Shown: positions 1-5,812, counted from the first letter of the stretch. The stretch: 8,134 nucleotides of DNA from Cyanobacteria bacterium T3Sed10_344R1 (GCA_003566335.1 PXDR01000034.1:1-8134); one strand, 5' to 3'. Made by a program: numbers and translations. Notes: generated by a model from the sequence alone, not told the origin.

Positions 1-427
1 AAGTCAACACTTGAGGAATGCCGACCTTAACCGCAAACTCAGCCCGCTTCGACTCCAGCACCAGCACCCAGAGTTGATCCACCAACACCAGCACGTCCAT
101 TCGACCGCGCACAGTACAGTCTTGATCTGGCAGCACTAGATCCACTGTTTGCTCAGTGGTGACGTAGAAGGGCGGCAGGAAAAAGCCCGCTAAGTCCAGC
201 AATGGGGCGACCACCGCTAGCTTCACCGTATTTTCCAGCACCGACCGCTGGGCCAAGTTCTCAAATGCCGCCTCAATGCGCGCCAAGCGTTGCTGGTCTG
301 AGGGGGCAAGTTCCGGCAGAGGACGTTGCCAGACCAGCAGAATTCCTGGAGTTTGGGTTTGGGTCAGACCAAACGAAACTTGGAGTTGATGCAGGGTAAT
401 CTGGTCAGCAGCCAGGGTTTGAACCAT
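1..427 (-). CDS. Small PD-(D/E)XK restriction-endonuclease-like protein, N-terminal part (truncated by window edge)
   Basis: An open frame reads on the minus strand from ATG at 427-425 to the window edge, 142 codons with no stop, so the C-terminus is missing. It begins MVQTLAADQITLHQLQ. The last third reads GRMDVLVLVDQLWVLVLESKR, which is the D-(about 15 residues)-E-x-K strand pattern of a PD-(D/E)XK nuclease core: Asp near residue 113, then the ESK of LESKR near residues 127-129. Cyanobacterial genomes carry many small proteins of about 200 residues with this layout, often annotated as 'type I restriction endonuclease subunit R', although they lack the helicase part of a true HsdR. Family membership is inferred from the motif and overall style. 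No methyltransferase or specificity partner is visible. A weak GGA lies just upstream of the ATG. Its stop would lie beyond base 1. The substrate and biological role are unknown. Confidence 0.65.
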   Translation of the reverse strand, partial: MVQTLAADQITLHQLQVSFGLTQTQTPGILLVWQRPLPELAPSDQQRLARIEAAFENLAQRSVLENTVKLAVVAPLLDLAGFFLPPFYVTTEQTVDLVLPDQDCTVRGRMDVLVLVDQLWVLVLESKRAEFAVKVGIPQVLT

Positions 428-545
428 GATTTCCGGGGGGTGAAGTTCGCCCTTGGGATTGCTCGCAGCGTTGCGATCGCAGCATCCACTCCTGGTTACT
501 GATCTTAGAACACGGTCTTAAAACAATGTAGTCCGCCTGAACTTC
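428..545. other. Intergenic spacer with one HIP1 site
   Basis: This 118-bp spacer lies between the 3' end of sqdX and the start of the nuclease-like gene, both on the minus strand. It holds a HIP1 octamer GCGATCGC at 473-480. I see no convincing terminator for sqdX and no clear -10/-35 pair for the downstream gene. Confidence 0.6.
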
Positions 546-1679
546 CTAAGCCGCCATCGACAGGGAAGCCTGAGCTAAAACGCTGCGGTAAAACTGCTGA
601 AGCTGGCGGGTAGCGCCGTTCCAGCCCCATTTTTCGGCTTCAGCGCGGGCATTCTGCCGCATTAGGTCACGCTGATCACTGGACGCTAATAGTTGCTGAG
701 TGGCTGCGATCGCACCCTGATCATCCATCGGGTCAAACATAAAGCCATTGACCCCGTTAGTGACAATATCGGGAATCCCGCCCGAGTTTGCCGCCACCAC
801 CGGACAGCCCGCCGCCATTGCTTCTAGCAGCACCAGCCCTAGGGTCTCCGTGCGGGAGGGAAACACAAACGCATCGGCAGAGGCATAGGCCGACGCCAGA
901 TCCTCCCCGGCGAGGTAGCCGACAAAATGGGTGGGGGTATCGGCAAAATGTGCTTCCAGTTCCTCCCGGTGCGGCCCATCGCCGACCAGGGCTAGACGTG
1001 CCCCAGGGATAGCCTCTAACACCGGCTTAATCCGGTCGATCTCTTTTTCTGCCGACAGCCGCCCAATGTAGAGCAGCAGCGGTGCATCGGGATGGCCCTG
1101 GCTGAGCCGATCTCGCATTGCCTCGGACTTTAGCTCAGGCCGAAACAGGTCAGTATCGACGCCACGCTGCCAAACTTCAACGTTCTCAATCCCGTGGAGG
1201 GTCAGTTCGCTTTGCATGGCAGTGGATGTGGCCAGGTTCATTACCGCCTGATTGTGCATCGCCTTGAGGATTTCCCACAGCAGCCCCTCCAACATGCCCA
1301 GGCCATAGTGCTCTAGGTACTTGGGCAGGTGGGTGTGATAAGACGCCACCAAGGGAATGTCGAGAGACTTGGCGTAGTAAATCCCAGAAACCCCCAAAAA
1401 AGCCGGATTCACCACATGGATGAGATCCGGCTGAAATGACTCTAGGGCTTCGCGAATTGCGGGCCGGGGCACGGCCAGTTTTAGCTCTGGATAGAGGGGC
1501 AGGGGAAATCCCGGCACCCCCGTAATCTTGGCTCCTTTGTATTCGGTTAGTCCGCCATCCGGGCAAAACACCATCACGTCATCGCCCAAACACTGAAGCT
1601 GCTCAACGGTGTGCTTCAGGCGAGTGACGATGCCGTCAACTTTGGGCAGAAAGGTTTCGGTAAAGAGGGCGATACGCAT
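546..1679 (-). CDS. sqdX: SqdX, UDP-sulfoquinovose:diacylglycerol sulfoquinovosyltransferase (GT4 family)
   Basis: SqdX catalyses the last step of SQDG synthesis, moving sulfoquinovose from UDP-sulfoquinovose to diacylglycerol at the membrane. The 377-residue length is usual for the cyanobacterial enzyme. The N-terminal GT-B domain starts MRIALFTETFLPKVDGI and carries the conserved SYHTHLP segment (residues 113-119). The C-terminal nucleotide-sugar domain shows GRLSAEKEID (206-215, with the Arg and Lys expected to contact the donor phosphates), GDGP (233-236) and the EX7E retaining-transferase motif, E278 to E286 in ETLGLVLLE. There is no signal peptide or membrane segment, so it is probably a peripheral membrane enzyme. 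It lies 211 bp downstream of sqdB on the same strand, the usual pairing of the two. The ATG has no clear Shine-Dalgarno sequence, but the N-terminal sequence fits the family exactly. A HIP1 site lies inside the gene at 706-713. Confidence 0.96.
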   Translation of the reverse strand: MRIALFTETFLPKVDGIVTRLKHTVEQLQCLGDDVMVFCPDGGLTEYKGAKITGVPGFPLPLYPELKLAVPRPAIREALESFQPDLIHVVNPAFLGVSGIYYAKSLDIPLVASYHTHLPKYLEHYGLGMLEGLLWEILKAMHNQAVMNLATSTAMQSELTLHGIENVEVWQRGVDTDLFRPELKSEAMRDRLSQGHPDAPLLLYIGRLSAEKEIDRIKPVLEAIPGARLALVGDGPHREELEAHFADTPTHFVGYLAGEDLASAYASADAFVFPSRTETLGLVLLEAMAAGCPVVAANSGGIPDIVTNGVNGFMFDPMDDQGAIAATQQLLASSDQRDLMRQNARAEAEKWGWNGATRQLQQFYRSVLAQASLSMAA

Positions 1680-1709
1680 GGGTGATGCGGGGGGAAGGGC
1701 TGTGGGCGA

Positions 1710-1737
1710 TTGGCTGTTAGCTGTTGGCTATTAGCTA
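1710..1737. repeat. 14-bp tandem duplication
   Basis: Two adjacent 14-mers, TTGGCTGTTAGCTG and TTGGCTATTAGCTA, differ at two positions (G/A at the 7th and 14th bases). They lie about 30 bp upstream of the sqdX start. Short tandem repeats of this kind are common in cyanobacterial intergenic DNA. No function can be assigned from the sequence. Confidence 0.8.
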
Positions 1738-1744
1738 GTTGTAG

Positions 1745-1773
1745 GGTGCCGTTAGGCGTAGCCGTAACGCACC
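1745..1773. repeat. REP-like hairpin of the GGTGCGTTA...TAACGCACC type
   Basis: The arms GGTGC(C)GTTA and TAACGCACC pair, with an inner GGC/GCC stem around GTA and one extra base on each side. The GGTGCGTTA-type hairpin is a dispersed motif I recognise from many cyanobacterial intergenic regions. It lies in the sqdB-sqdX gap and would be transcribed if the two genes share an mRNA. Confidence 0.75.
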
Positions 1774-1786
1774 GTCTGGCTATAAG

Positions 1787-1798
1787 GCCCGATTGGGC
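1787..1798. repeat. Short hairpin GCCC-GATT-GGGC
   Basis: A 4-bp GC stem closes a GATT loop. It is weak on its own but belongs to a row of inverted repeats that fills the sqdB-sqdX gap. Further out, CTCGCT (1803-1808) and AGCGAG (1837-1842) form another inverted pair. Confidence 0.45.
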
Positions 1799-1844
1799 AT
1801 GGCTCGCTAAGGCTATTTAGAAGCTATGGTTCTGCAAGCGAGAA

Positions 1845-1867
1845 TCGGGTGGGCAGTGCCCACCCGA
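1845..1867. repeat. 23-bp near-perfect palindrome, possible end-of-gene hairpin of sqdB
   Basis: Two 11-bp arms, TCGGGTGGGCA and TGCCCACCCGA, are separated by a single base. The palindrome begins 23 bp after the sqdB stop codon in the direction of transcription, where a terminator or mRNA-stabilising hairpin would lie. No proper U-tract follows on the minus strand (the next bases are TTCTCGCTTG), so efficient intrinsic termination is doubtful. The GGTGGGCA/TGCCCACC core is also a common dispersed cyanobacterial repeat. Confidence 0.7.
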
Positions 1868-1890
1868 CAAGAGGCGCTAAAGAGAATGGG

Positions 1891-3042
1891 CTATTTGCGC
1901 CACTTCACCTTGGGCAGGATTTGGGCGTTGTCAACGCGGTGCTTGTACTTCACGGCGACGTTGAGCAGGGAGTCAAGCAGGGAGTCGGACAGGTAGTGAG
2001 GCTGAAGACCCAGGTCGATCAGCTTGGTGTTTTTGGCGTTGAAGTAGTGTTCTTCAAGCTCCACCCGAGGGTTCTCTAGGTTGTTGATTTCAACGTCGAG
2101 GCCCATGGTGGTGCCTGCTTTTTTCACCATCATGGCCAGGTCGGCAACGCTGAACATTTCGGTGAACTGGTTGAACACGCGGAATTCGCCGGAGTTGGCG
2201 GGGTTTGCGATCGCAATTTCGATACAGCGCACCGTGTCGCGGATGTCCAGCAGGGCACGGGTTTGACCGCCAGTGCCGTAGACCGTCAGGGGATGCCCCA
2301 CCGCTGCCTGAATACAGAAGCGGTTGAGGGCGGTGCCGAACACGCCGTCATAGTCCAGGCGGTTGATTAGCAGCTCGTCCATGCCGGTTTCTTCAGTCAG
2401 CACACCGTAGACGATGCCCTGGTTGAGGTCAGTGGCCCGTAGCCCCCAAATCTTGCAGGCAAAGTGGATGTTGTGGGAATCGTGAACCTTGCTGAGGTGG
2501 TAGAACGACCCAGGCTGTTTGGGGTAGGGCAGGGTGTCTTTGCGACCATTGTGCTCAATGGTGATGTAGCCCTCTTCGATGTCGATGTTGGGGGTGCCGT
2601 ACTCGCCCATCGTCCCCAGCTTCACCAGGTGGCACTCGGGGGCGTGATCCCGCAGGGCATAGAGCAGGTTGAGGTTGCCGATGACGTTATTCGACTGGGT
2701 GAGCACCGCGTGCTCCCGGTCAATCATCGAGAAGGGGGCGGAGCGCTGTTCGCCGAAGTGAACGACAGCGTCCGGAGCGTAGTCAATAATCGTTTTCTGC
2801 AAGAAGGGGTAGTCGTTGATGTCCCCTAAAAACAGGTCAATGGTCTTGCCCGTCAGGTCTTTCCAGCGCCGCAAACGAGTCTGAATCGGGGCGATGGGCG
2901 TCAGGGTTTCGGTTTGCAGCTGCATGTCCCAATGCCGCCGCACTAGGTTATCCAGGATGGCTACGTCGTAGCCATGATTGGAGAGGTAGAGCGCGGTCGC
3001 CCAACCGCAGTATCCGTCGCCGCCAATAACTATGACTCTCAT
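1891..3042 (-). CDS. sqdB: SqdB, UDP-sulfoquinovose synthase
   Basis: SqdB is an NAD+-dependent enzyme of the extended short-chain dehydrogenase family. It converts UDP-glucose and sulfite to UDP-sulfoquinovose, the head-group donor for SQDG. With the ATG at 3042-3040 the protein has 383 residues, the length typical of the cyanobacterial enzyme, and starts MRVIVIGGDGYCGW, placing the NAD-binding GxxGxxG (G7, G10, G13) where the family has it. The reading frame is open 13 codons further up to a TTG, but the added residues do not match the family, so I reject that start. Catalytic residues are visible as T144 in KLGTMGEYG and the YxxxK pair Y181/K185 in SFYHLSK. No signal peptide is present, so the protein is cytosolic. 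It lies upstream of sqdX on the same strand, the conserved sulfolipid pair. A HIP1 site falls inside at 2207-2214. Confidence 0.97.
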   Translation of the reverse strand: MRVIVIGGDGYCGWATALYLSNHGYDVAILDNLVRRHWDMQLQTETLTPIAPIQTRLRRWKDLTGKTIDLFLGDINDYPFLQKTIIDYAPDAVVHFGEQRSAPFSMIDREHAVLTQSNNVIGNLNLLYALRDHAPECHLVKLGTMGEYGTPNIDIEEGYITIEHNGRKDTLPYPKQPGSFYHLSKVHDSHNIHFACKIWGLRATDLNQGIVYGVLTEETGMDELLINRLDYDGVFGTALNRFCIQAAVGHPLTVYGTGGQTRALLDIRDTVRCIEIAIANPANSGEFRVFNQFTEMFSVADLAMMVKKAGTTMGLDVEINNLENPRVELEEHYFNAKNTKLIDLGLQPHYLSDSLLDSLLNVAVKYKHRVDNAQILPKVKWRK

Positions 3043-3282
3043 GTGACGCTCGCTAAAACCTACTTGCCAATACTCGCTCAATTTATCAGGTTTGGCGTAC
3101 CTGTGACCTCTGTCCCATGGATTAGAGCGATAGGGCTGATCCCAGTCGCTCAGGCTGCTGAGGGTTGGCGGTTTAAGGGAGAATTAAGGCGCTTTATCTA
3201 AAGCTCACATCAAGCAGATGGGCAAGCGGTCGTGAGGCCAGCAGTGACTGTGCTCATCCATTTCCCCTTCACCCAACCCGAC

Positions 3283-3312
3283 GGCGACCTGAGTTGCGAG
3301 ACAACTGTCGCC
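3283..3312. repeat. Bulged hairpin GGCGAC...GTCGCC with inner AGTTG/CAACT
   Basis: The outer arms GGCGAC (3283-3288) and GTCGCC (3307-3312) and the inner arms AGTTG (3292-3296) and CAACT (3302-3306) pair around a CGAGA loop, with a 3-base bulge on one side. The 11 base pairs should fold stably. No T-tract follows on either strand, so it does not look like a standard terminator. Confidence 0.6.
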
Positions 3313-3457
3313 CGATGCAAGTCATCCCCAAAATCTCCCAAAATCTAAACAGTGGCACAGTAGCCAGAACAAATTAGGCCAGTCCTACGTCAGTTCTGTC
3401 CAGATGCCCGGCACAACTCAACCTGCATAACTTAAGGGAGAGGCCACCCGTCCCTTG

Positions 3458-3480
3458 GCCCGATAGCTTAGAGATTGGGC
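3458..3480. repeat. Hairpin GCCCGAT / ATTGGGC
   Basis: Seven base pairs (one G-U) close a 9-base loop. Its left arm overlaps a competing small hairpin, GGCCA (3442-3446) with TGGCC (3456-3460), so the two cannot form together. It is one of several foldable segments in this stretch; alone it may be chance. Confidence 0.4.
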
Positions 3481-3531
3481 GATGTTTTGAGACCATTTAG
3501 GGCTTCTAGGCCAACTTCTGACCGCTCCCGC

Positions 3532-3558
3532 CTGTGGGTCGCCCACCGTTGACCACAG
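3532..3558. repeat. Hairpin CTGTGGGTC / GACCACAG
   Basis: Eight base pairs form with one bulged G around a 10-base loop. The hairpin lies between sqdB and the anti-sigma gene. No U-tract follows on either strand. Confidence 0.5.
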
Positions 3559-3683
3559 CCTGTCGGATTGTCTTAATCTGCCCATAACCCAGCGGTGTCG
3601 GTTGACCTTCAGTGATTTATTAAACTCATCACCTAAGTTCTATGAGACAGGAAATACTAATTACCCAAATACATACGCAGTTC

Positions 3684-3689
3684 AGGAGG
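3684..3689 (+). promoter_or_regulatory. Perfect Shine-Dalgarno AGGAGG before a 13-codon ORF
   Basis: AGGAGG lies 8 bases before ATG at 3698, an ideal spacing. It is the strongest ribosome-binding sequence I noticed in front of any start codon in the window, including those of the clear genes, which mostly have weak or no Shine-Dalgarno. Confidence 0.5.
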
Positions 3690-3697
3690 TTGCCCCT

Positions 3698-3739
3698 ATG
3701 ATCAGAAGGCTGGGTGTTTTTTCGTTCTTTCGGCCCTGA
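3698..3739 (+). CDS. Possible 13-residue leader peptide or truncated reading frame
   Basis: The ATG at 3698 opens a 13-codon frame, MIRRLGVFSFFRP, ending in TGA, and is preceded by AGGAGG at optimal spacing. The peptide is basic and hydrophobic and has no run of one amino acid that would mark a classic attenuation leader. A run of six T (from 3717) lies inside it. Shifting by -1 at that run would join a frame open to the TGA at 3867-3869, adding about 50 residues that include LIRQLWQSGDPGNPAPLLRQL-like repeats encoded by the 17-bp array. It could therefore be a leader peptide, a start site of a frameshifted or decayed gene, or a chance ORF. I recognise no homologous family. Confidence 0.25.
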   Translation: MIRRLGVFSFFRP

Positions 3740-3805
3740 TTTTTCGGTACTGACCTGGTTTACTCTGGAGAACGCTCATTCTTGCTATGGCCCACCCCCG
3801 CAGTT

Positions 3806-3870
3806 AATCCGGCAACTCTGGCAATCCGGCGACCCTGGTAATCCAGCACCTTTGCTCCGGCAACTCTGAG
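3806..3870. repeat. 17-bp direct tandem repeat, three full copies plus one partial
   Basis: The units are AATCCGGCAACTCTGGC (3806-3822), AATCCGGCGACCCTGGT (3823-3839) and AATCCAGCACCTTTGCT (3840-3856), followed by CCGGCAACTCTGAG (3857-3870), which lacks the leading AAT. The period is not a multiple of three, arguing against selection as protein code. The array ends about 205 bp upstream of the anti-sigma start codon. It could be a repeated binding site or replication slippage. Confidence 0.8.
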
Positions 3871-3952
3871 CCAGCACTATCCAGTAAAGCCCACCGTTCT
3901 GACCCGTTGTTCCCAGCCCCATAGCGCTGACATGGGCTGCCCAAGTAGCAAC

Positions 3953-3994
3953 ATCCGATACAGCTATCTCGGCATCCAATACGGCGATCTCGGC
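3953..3994. repeat. 21-bp direct tandem repeat, two copies
   Basis: ATCCGATACAGCTATCTCGGC (3953-3973) is followed directly by ATCCAATACGGCGATCTCGGC (3974-3994), matching at 18 of 21 positions. A 21-bp period equals two helical turns, so a protein bound to each unit would sit on the same DNA face. The array lies 82 bp upstream of the anti-sigma gene start. Confidence 0.75.
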
Positions 3995-4076
3995 CAAACT
4001 GCCCCTCGGCATCAATCTTTCGGCTACAGTCTCTTGCTTCCGTTCCAGCGATGATTCTGGCACTGCCTTTTAGATA

Positions 4077-4616
4077 ATGAATTCTTCTAACACCAACCGT
4101 CCCTTTGCTTACGATTCATCCGTTGCGCCGCGCTCCCAAGGGGTAGTGCGAGAGCTAGACGTGACCAAGCGCGATCGCTTCGAGCTGATTAGTGCTTACC
4201 TCGATGGCGAGGTAACGCCCGATGAGCGACGAATCGTGAACCGCTGGTTGCAGGAAGATGCGATCGCTCAATCCCTCTACCAGCGCCAGCTCAAGCTCCG
4301 CCACGGCATCCACCATCTGCCTACGCCCGAGTCCGAAGTTCCCCTGTCTGAAACCGTGCAGGGGGTGATGGCTCGACTACAGCAGCGGCTGCGCCTAGCC
4401 ATGCTGGCAGGGGCTGGCACCATGGCGGCTGTCTTCTTGGGCACCGTGTCTACTCTGGGAGAAGATCAGCCAGGGGTGCTTCGCTTTGTGCGCGATGGCG
4501 GCTCCACTTCTGGCGGCGTGCTAGAAATTGCCCTAGATCAACCTGCGATTGAAATTCCTAAAAGCCCAGTCTCCGGGGCGACAGGGGGGTATCTCTCTCC
4601 CGCCGACGTGCATTAA
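4077..4616 (+). CDS. Anti-sigma-factor-like single-pass membrane protein
   Basis: This 179-residue protein has a cytoplasmic N-terminal domain around residues 33-80, RFELISAYLDGEVTPDERR then a WLQEDAIAQSLYQRQ segment. That pattern is shared by RseA-like anti-sigma factors and the proteins encoded beside ECF sigma genes in cyanobacteria. A hydrophobic stretch at about 107-127 (LAMLAGAGTMAAVFLGTVSTL), preceded by arginines, predicts one membrane helix with the N-terminus inside. The C-terminal 50 residues would be outside the cytoplasm or in the lumen. The zinc-binding HxxxCxxC of ZAS domains is absent. The expected partner ECF sigma gene is not adjacent; about 1 kb without a recognisable gene lies upstream. 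The ATG overlaps an upstream TAA (TAATG) and lacks a Shine-Dalgarno, and a GTG at 4146 is an alternative start. Two HIP1 sites (4171, 4260) are inside. The family call is from pattern only. Confidence 0.75.
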   Translation: MNSSNTNRPFAYDSSVAPRSQGVVRELDVTKRDRFELISAYLDGEVTPDERRIVNRWLQEDAIAQSLYQRQLKLRHGIHHLPTPESEVPLSETVQGVMARLQQRLRLAMLAGAGTMAAVFLGTVSTLGEDQPGVLRFVRDGGSTSGGVLEIALDQPAIEIPKSPVSGATGGYLSPADVH

Positions 4617-4637
4617 CTCCAATGCTGGGCTGACTAT

Positions 4638-5378
4638 TTACTGATCTGGCTCGATGCCGAGGGCTCGGAGCTGGGCCGCTAGGCGGTCGGCTCGCTGGCG
4701 TTCTTGCTCCGCCTGCTCTTGAGGCGTGGTTACCCAGCTCCCGTCAGCCTGGTACCACCGTAGCCAGGAACCAGTAGCCCCCTGGTAGCTGCCTTGCCAA
4801 ACCCCCAGCCCTAGGGAGAGTTCCTCAAACCAAGTGCGCTGATCAGAGATTTGCAGCTCTTGGTACCGGACGCCCTGAAGCTGGAAGAGGCGAAAGGTAT
4901 TGGTGTAGCGGTCAAATAGGCCGTAGTAGGGAACCCGCAGGATCTGTTCGTACACCTGCCATTTAGTTGGGGGCTGGTTAACTTCCCGCAGGGTCTGACC
5001 CAGATCCTCTGCTTCTGTACCGGGGGAGAGCAGTTCAATCACCAAAAACGGGCTGACCCCTTCTTGCCAAATTACGTAGCTCCAGCGGAGGTCGTCTTGC
5101 TGGCGGGCACTGGAAACGCCTAAAACCAGGAACCAGTCGGGCCGCTTGTGCCAGCGGGGATGGCGGGTGTCGTAGTAAATATTCAGGTCGGTGCCAATAA
5201 AGTGGTCGCCGACGACCTCTGACGGGATCTGACAGGTTTCCCGCAGCAGTTGGGGTTGAAAATCGTGGAACTCGTCCGGCAAGCCAGGCTCCTCAGGATA
5301 CTCACTGGGCAAGTCGTACATTGTGGGCAAACTTTCGGAGGCGGGTTGGGGAAATTGGCTCTCAACCATGGTGGTCAC
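4638..5378 (-). CDS. Uma2 family (DUF820) PD-(D/E)XK endonuclease-like protein with C-terminal coiled coil
   Basis: The protein has 246 residues from GTG at 5378; an ATG three codons later (5369) is equally possible, giving MVESQFPQ. It shows the Uma2/DUF820 layout: RPDWFLVLGV (P80-D81), then FLVIELLSPGTEAED with the catalytic-type E115 and the SPGT signature at 118-121, then KWQVYEQILRVPYYGLFD (139-156). These are the PD...ExxSPxT...K...Y pieces of the family's nuclease fold. Residues about 219-240 are rich in Q, E, R and A and form the short C-terminal coiled coil common in cyanobacterial members. These proteins are highly multiplied in cyanobacteria; their biological role is not established. 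The gene converges on the anti-sigma gene with only 21 bp between stop codons, and no terminator is visible there. It stands alone, with no partner gene. Confidence 0.9.
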   Translation of the reverse strand: MTTMVESQFPQPASESLPTMYDLPSEYPEEPGLPDEFHDFQPQLLRETCQIPSEVVGDHFIGTDLNIYYDTRHPRWHKRPDWFLVLGVSSARQQDDLRWSYVIWQEGVSPFLVIELLSPGTEAEDLGQTLREVNQPPTKWQVYEQILRVPYYGLFDRYTNTFRLFQLQGVRYQELQISDQRTWFEELSLGLGVWQGSYQGATGSWLRWYQADGSWVTTPQEQAEQERQRADRLAAQLRALGIEPDQ

Positions 5379-5460
5379 CGGGTATTCACTACTGGATCAG
5401 TCCTAGTGTACTCAAGGTTTTTCGTGCCAATGGCGCTGGGTGGGACTGACGAGGGGGGGT

Positions 5461-5468
5461 GCGATCGC
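5461..5468. repeat. HIP1 octamer GCGATCGC
   Basis: This copy of the highly iterated cyanobacterial palindrome lies in the divergent spacer between the Uma2 gene and nfu. Other exact copies in the window are at 473, 706, 2207, 4171, 4260, 5826 and 6149. Confidence 0.9.
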
Positions 5469-5514
5469 AGAAAACAGACCTCTGAGCCCGTCCCCAGCCG
5501 ATAAAGGGATTTCC

Positions 5515-5520
5515 TAGAAT
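5515..5520 (+). promoter_or_regulatory. Possible -10 element TAGAAT upstream of nfu
   Basis: TAGAAT lies 38 bp before the nfu start and matches the TATAAT consensus at five of six positions. No good -35 hexamer is found 16-18 bp upstream. The context TTTCCTAGAAT recurs, as TTCCCTAGAAT, before rseP. Confidence 0.35.
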
Positions 5521-5558
5521 TACACTAGAGTCATGTCCCTCAAAACGCAGGAAGATTT

Positions 5559-5801
5559 ATGTCTACTACTTTGGCGCTGACCAACGAGAATGTGGAGAAA
5601 GTTCTGGACGAACTGCGCCCTTACCTAATGGCAGATGGCGGCAACGTGGAGCTGGTTGAACTCGAAGGCCCGATTGTGAAGCTGCGTCTACAGGGCGCTT
5701 GCGGCTCTTGCCCTAGCTCGGCAATGACCCTCCGCATGGGCATCGAGCGGCGGCTGCGGGAATTTATCCCCGAAATCGCTGAAATTGAGCAGGTGATGTA
5801 G
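5559..5801 (+). CDS. nfu: Nfu-type iron-sulfur cluster scaffold protein (NifU C-terminal domain)
   Basis: This is an 80-residue stand-alone Nfu domain, the normal length for the cyanobacterial protein, which holds a transient [4Fe-4S] cluster and passes it to targets such as photosystem I. The sequence runs ENVEKVLDELRPYLMADGGNVEL, then the GACGSCPSS loop with the ligand pair C48 and C51 (CxxC), then a C-terminal helix. No N-terminal IscU-like or ferredoxin-like part is present, so this is not the full three-domain NifU. Start choice is firm: AGGAAG ends 4 bases before ATG 5559 and the N-terminus MSTTLALTNENV fits. It is probably transcribed alone from the 180-bp spacer it shares with the divergent Uma2 gene. 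A 34-bp perfect palindrome starts 12 bp after its stop codon. Confidence 0.95.
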   Translation: MSTTLALTNENVEKVLDELRPYLMADGGNVELVELEGPIVKLRLQGACGSCPSSAMTLRMGIERRLREFIPEIAEIEQVM

Positions 5802-5812
5802 TTCCCGGATGA

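Larger units (their letters stand above)
3043..4076. other. About 1 kb gene-poor divergent intergenic region between sqdB and the anti-sigma gene
   Basis: I recognise no protein family in any of the six frames here. The longest open frame (minus strand, 3785-4063, 92 codons) looks like a by-product of repeat composition. The region must contain the promoters of sqdB and of the anti-sigma-like gene, but I cannot place a strong -10/-35 pair for either. A TTTACT...TGCTAT pair at 3759-3788 is only a weak candidate. It also holds several hairpins between 3283 and 3558, a 13-codon ORF with a perfect Shine-Dalgarno (3698-3739) and two short tandem arrays (3806-3870 and 3953-3994). Possible contents are a long 5' leader, an unannotated small RNA, or remains of a decayed gene. 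Confidence 0.6.

Noticed and set aside
1849..2829. Plus-strand open frames antisense to sqdB, including a 121-codon one at 2464-2829
   Set aside because: They are shadow frames opposite a well-supported conserved gene and resemble no protein.
3043..3081. Upstream extension of sqdB to a TTG start, adding 13 residues
   Set aside because: The NAD-binding strand MRVIVIGGDGYCG begins at the ATG, the family length of 383 is met without the extension, and TTG is a poor start here.
3690..3722. Intrinsic terminator ending in the T6 run near 3717
   Set aside because: No GC-rich stem of useful length forms directly before the T run.
3806..3994. CRISPR array
   Set aside because: The 17-bp and 21-bp units are directly adjacent with no spacers between them, and there are no cas genes.
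3785..4063. Minus-strand open frame of 92 codons with a repeated AEIAVLD/AEIAVSD heptapeptide
   Set aside because: The heptapeptide repeat simply translates the 21-bp DNA repeat, the 17-bp repeat in the same frame breaks codon phase, and I recognise no family. It runs antisense across the likely promoter region of the anti-sigma gene. Probably not a gene.
3200..4076. A decayed ECF sigma factor gene upstream of the anti-sigma gene
   Set aside because: I read the plus-strand frames for region 2 and region 4 sigma motifs and saw none. It remains a possibility only for a profile search.
5533..5580. Fifteen-codon ORF MSLKTQEDLCLLLWR overlapping the nfu start in another frame
   Set aside because: No Shine-Dalgarno of its own and its overlap with a strong nfu start suggests chance.
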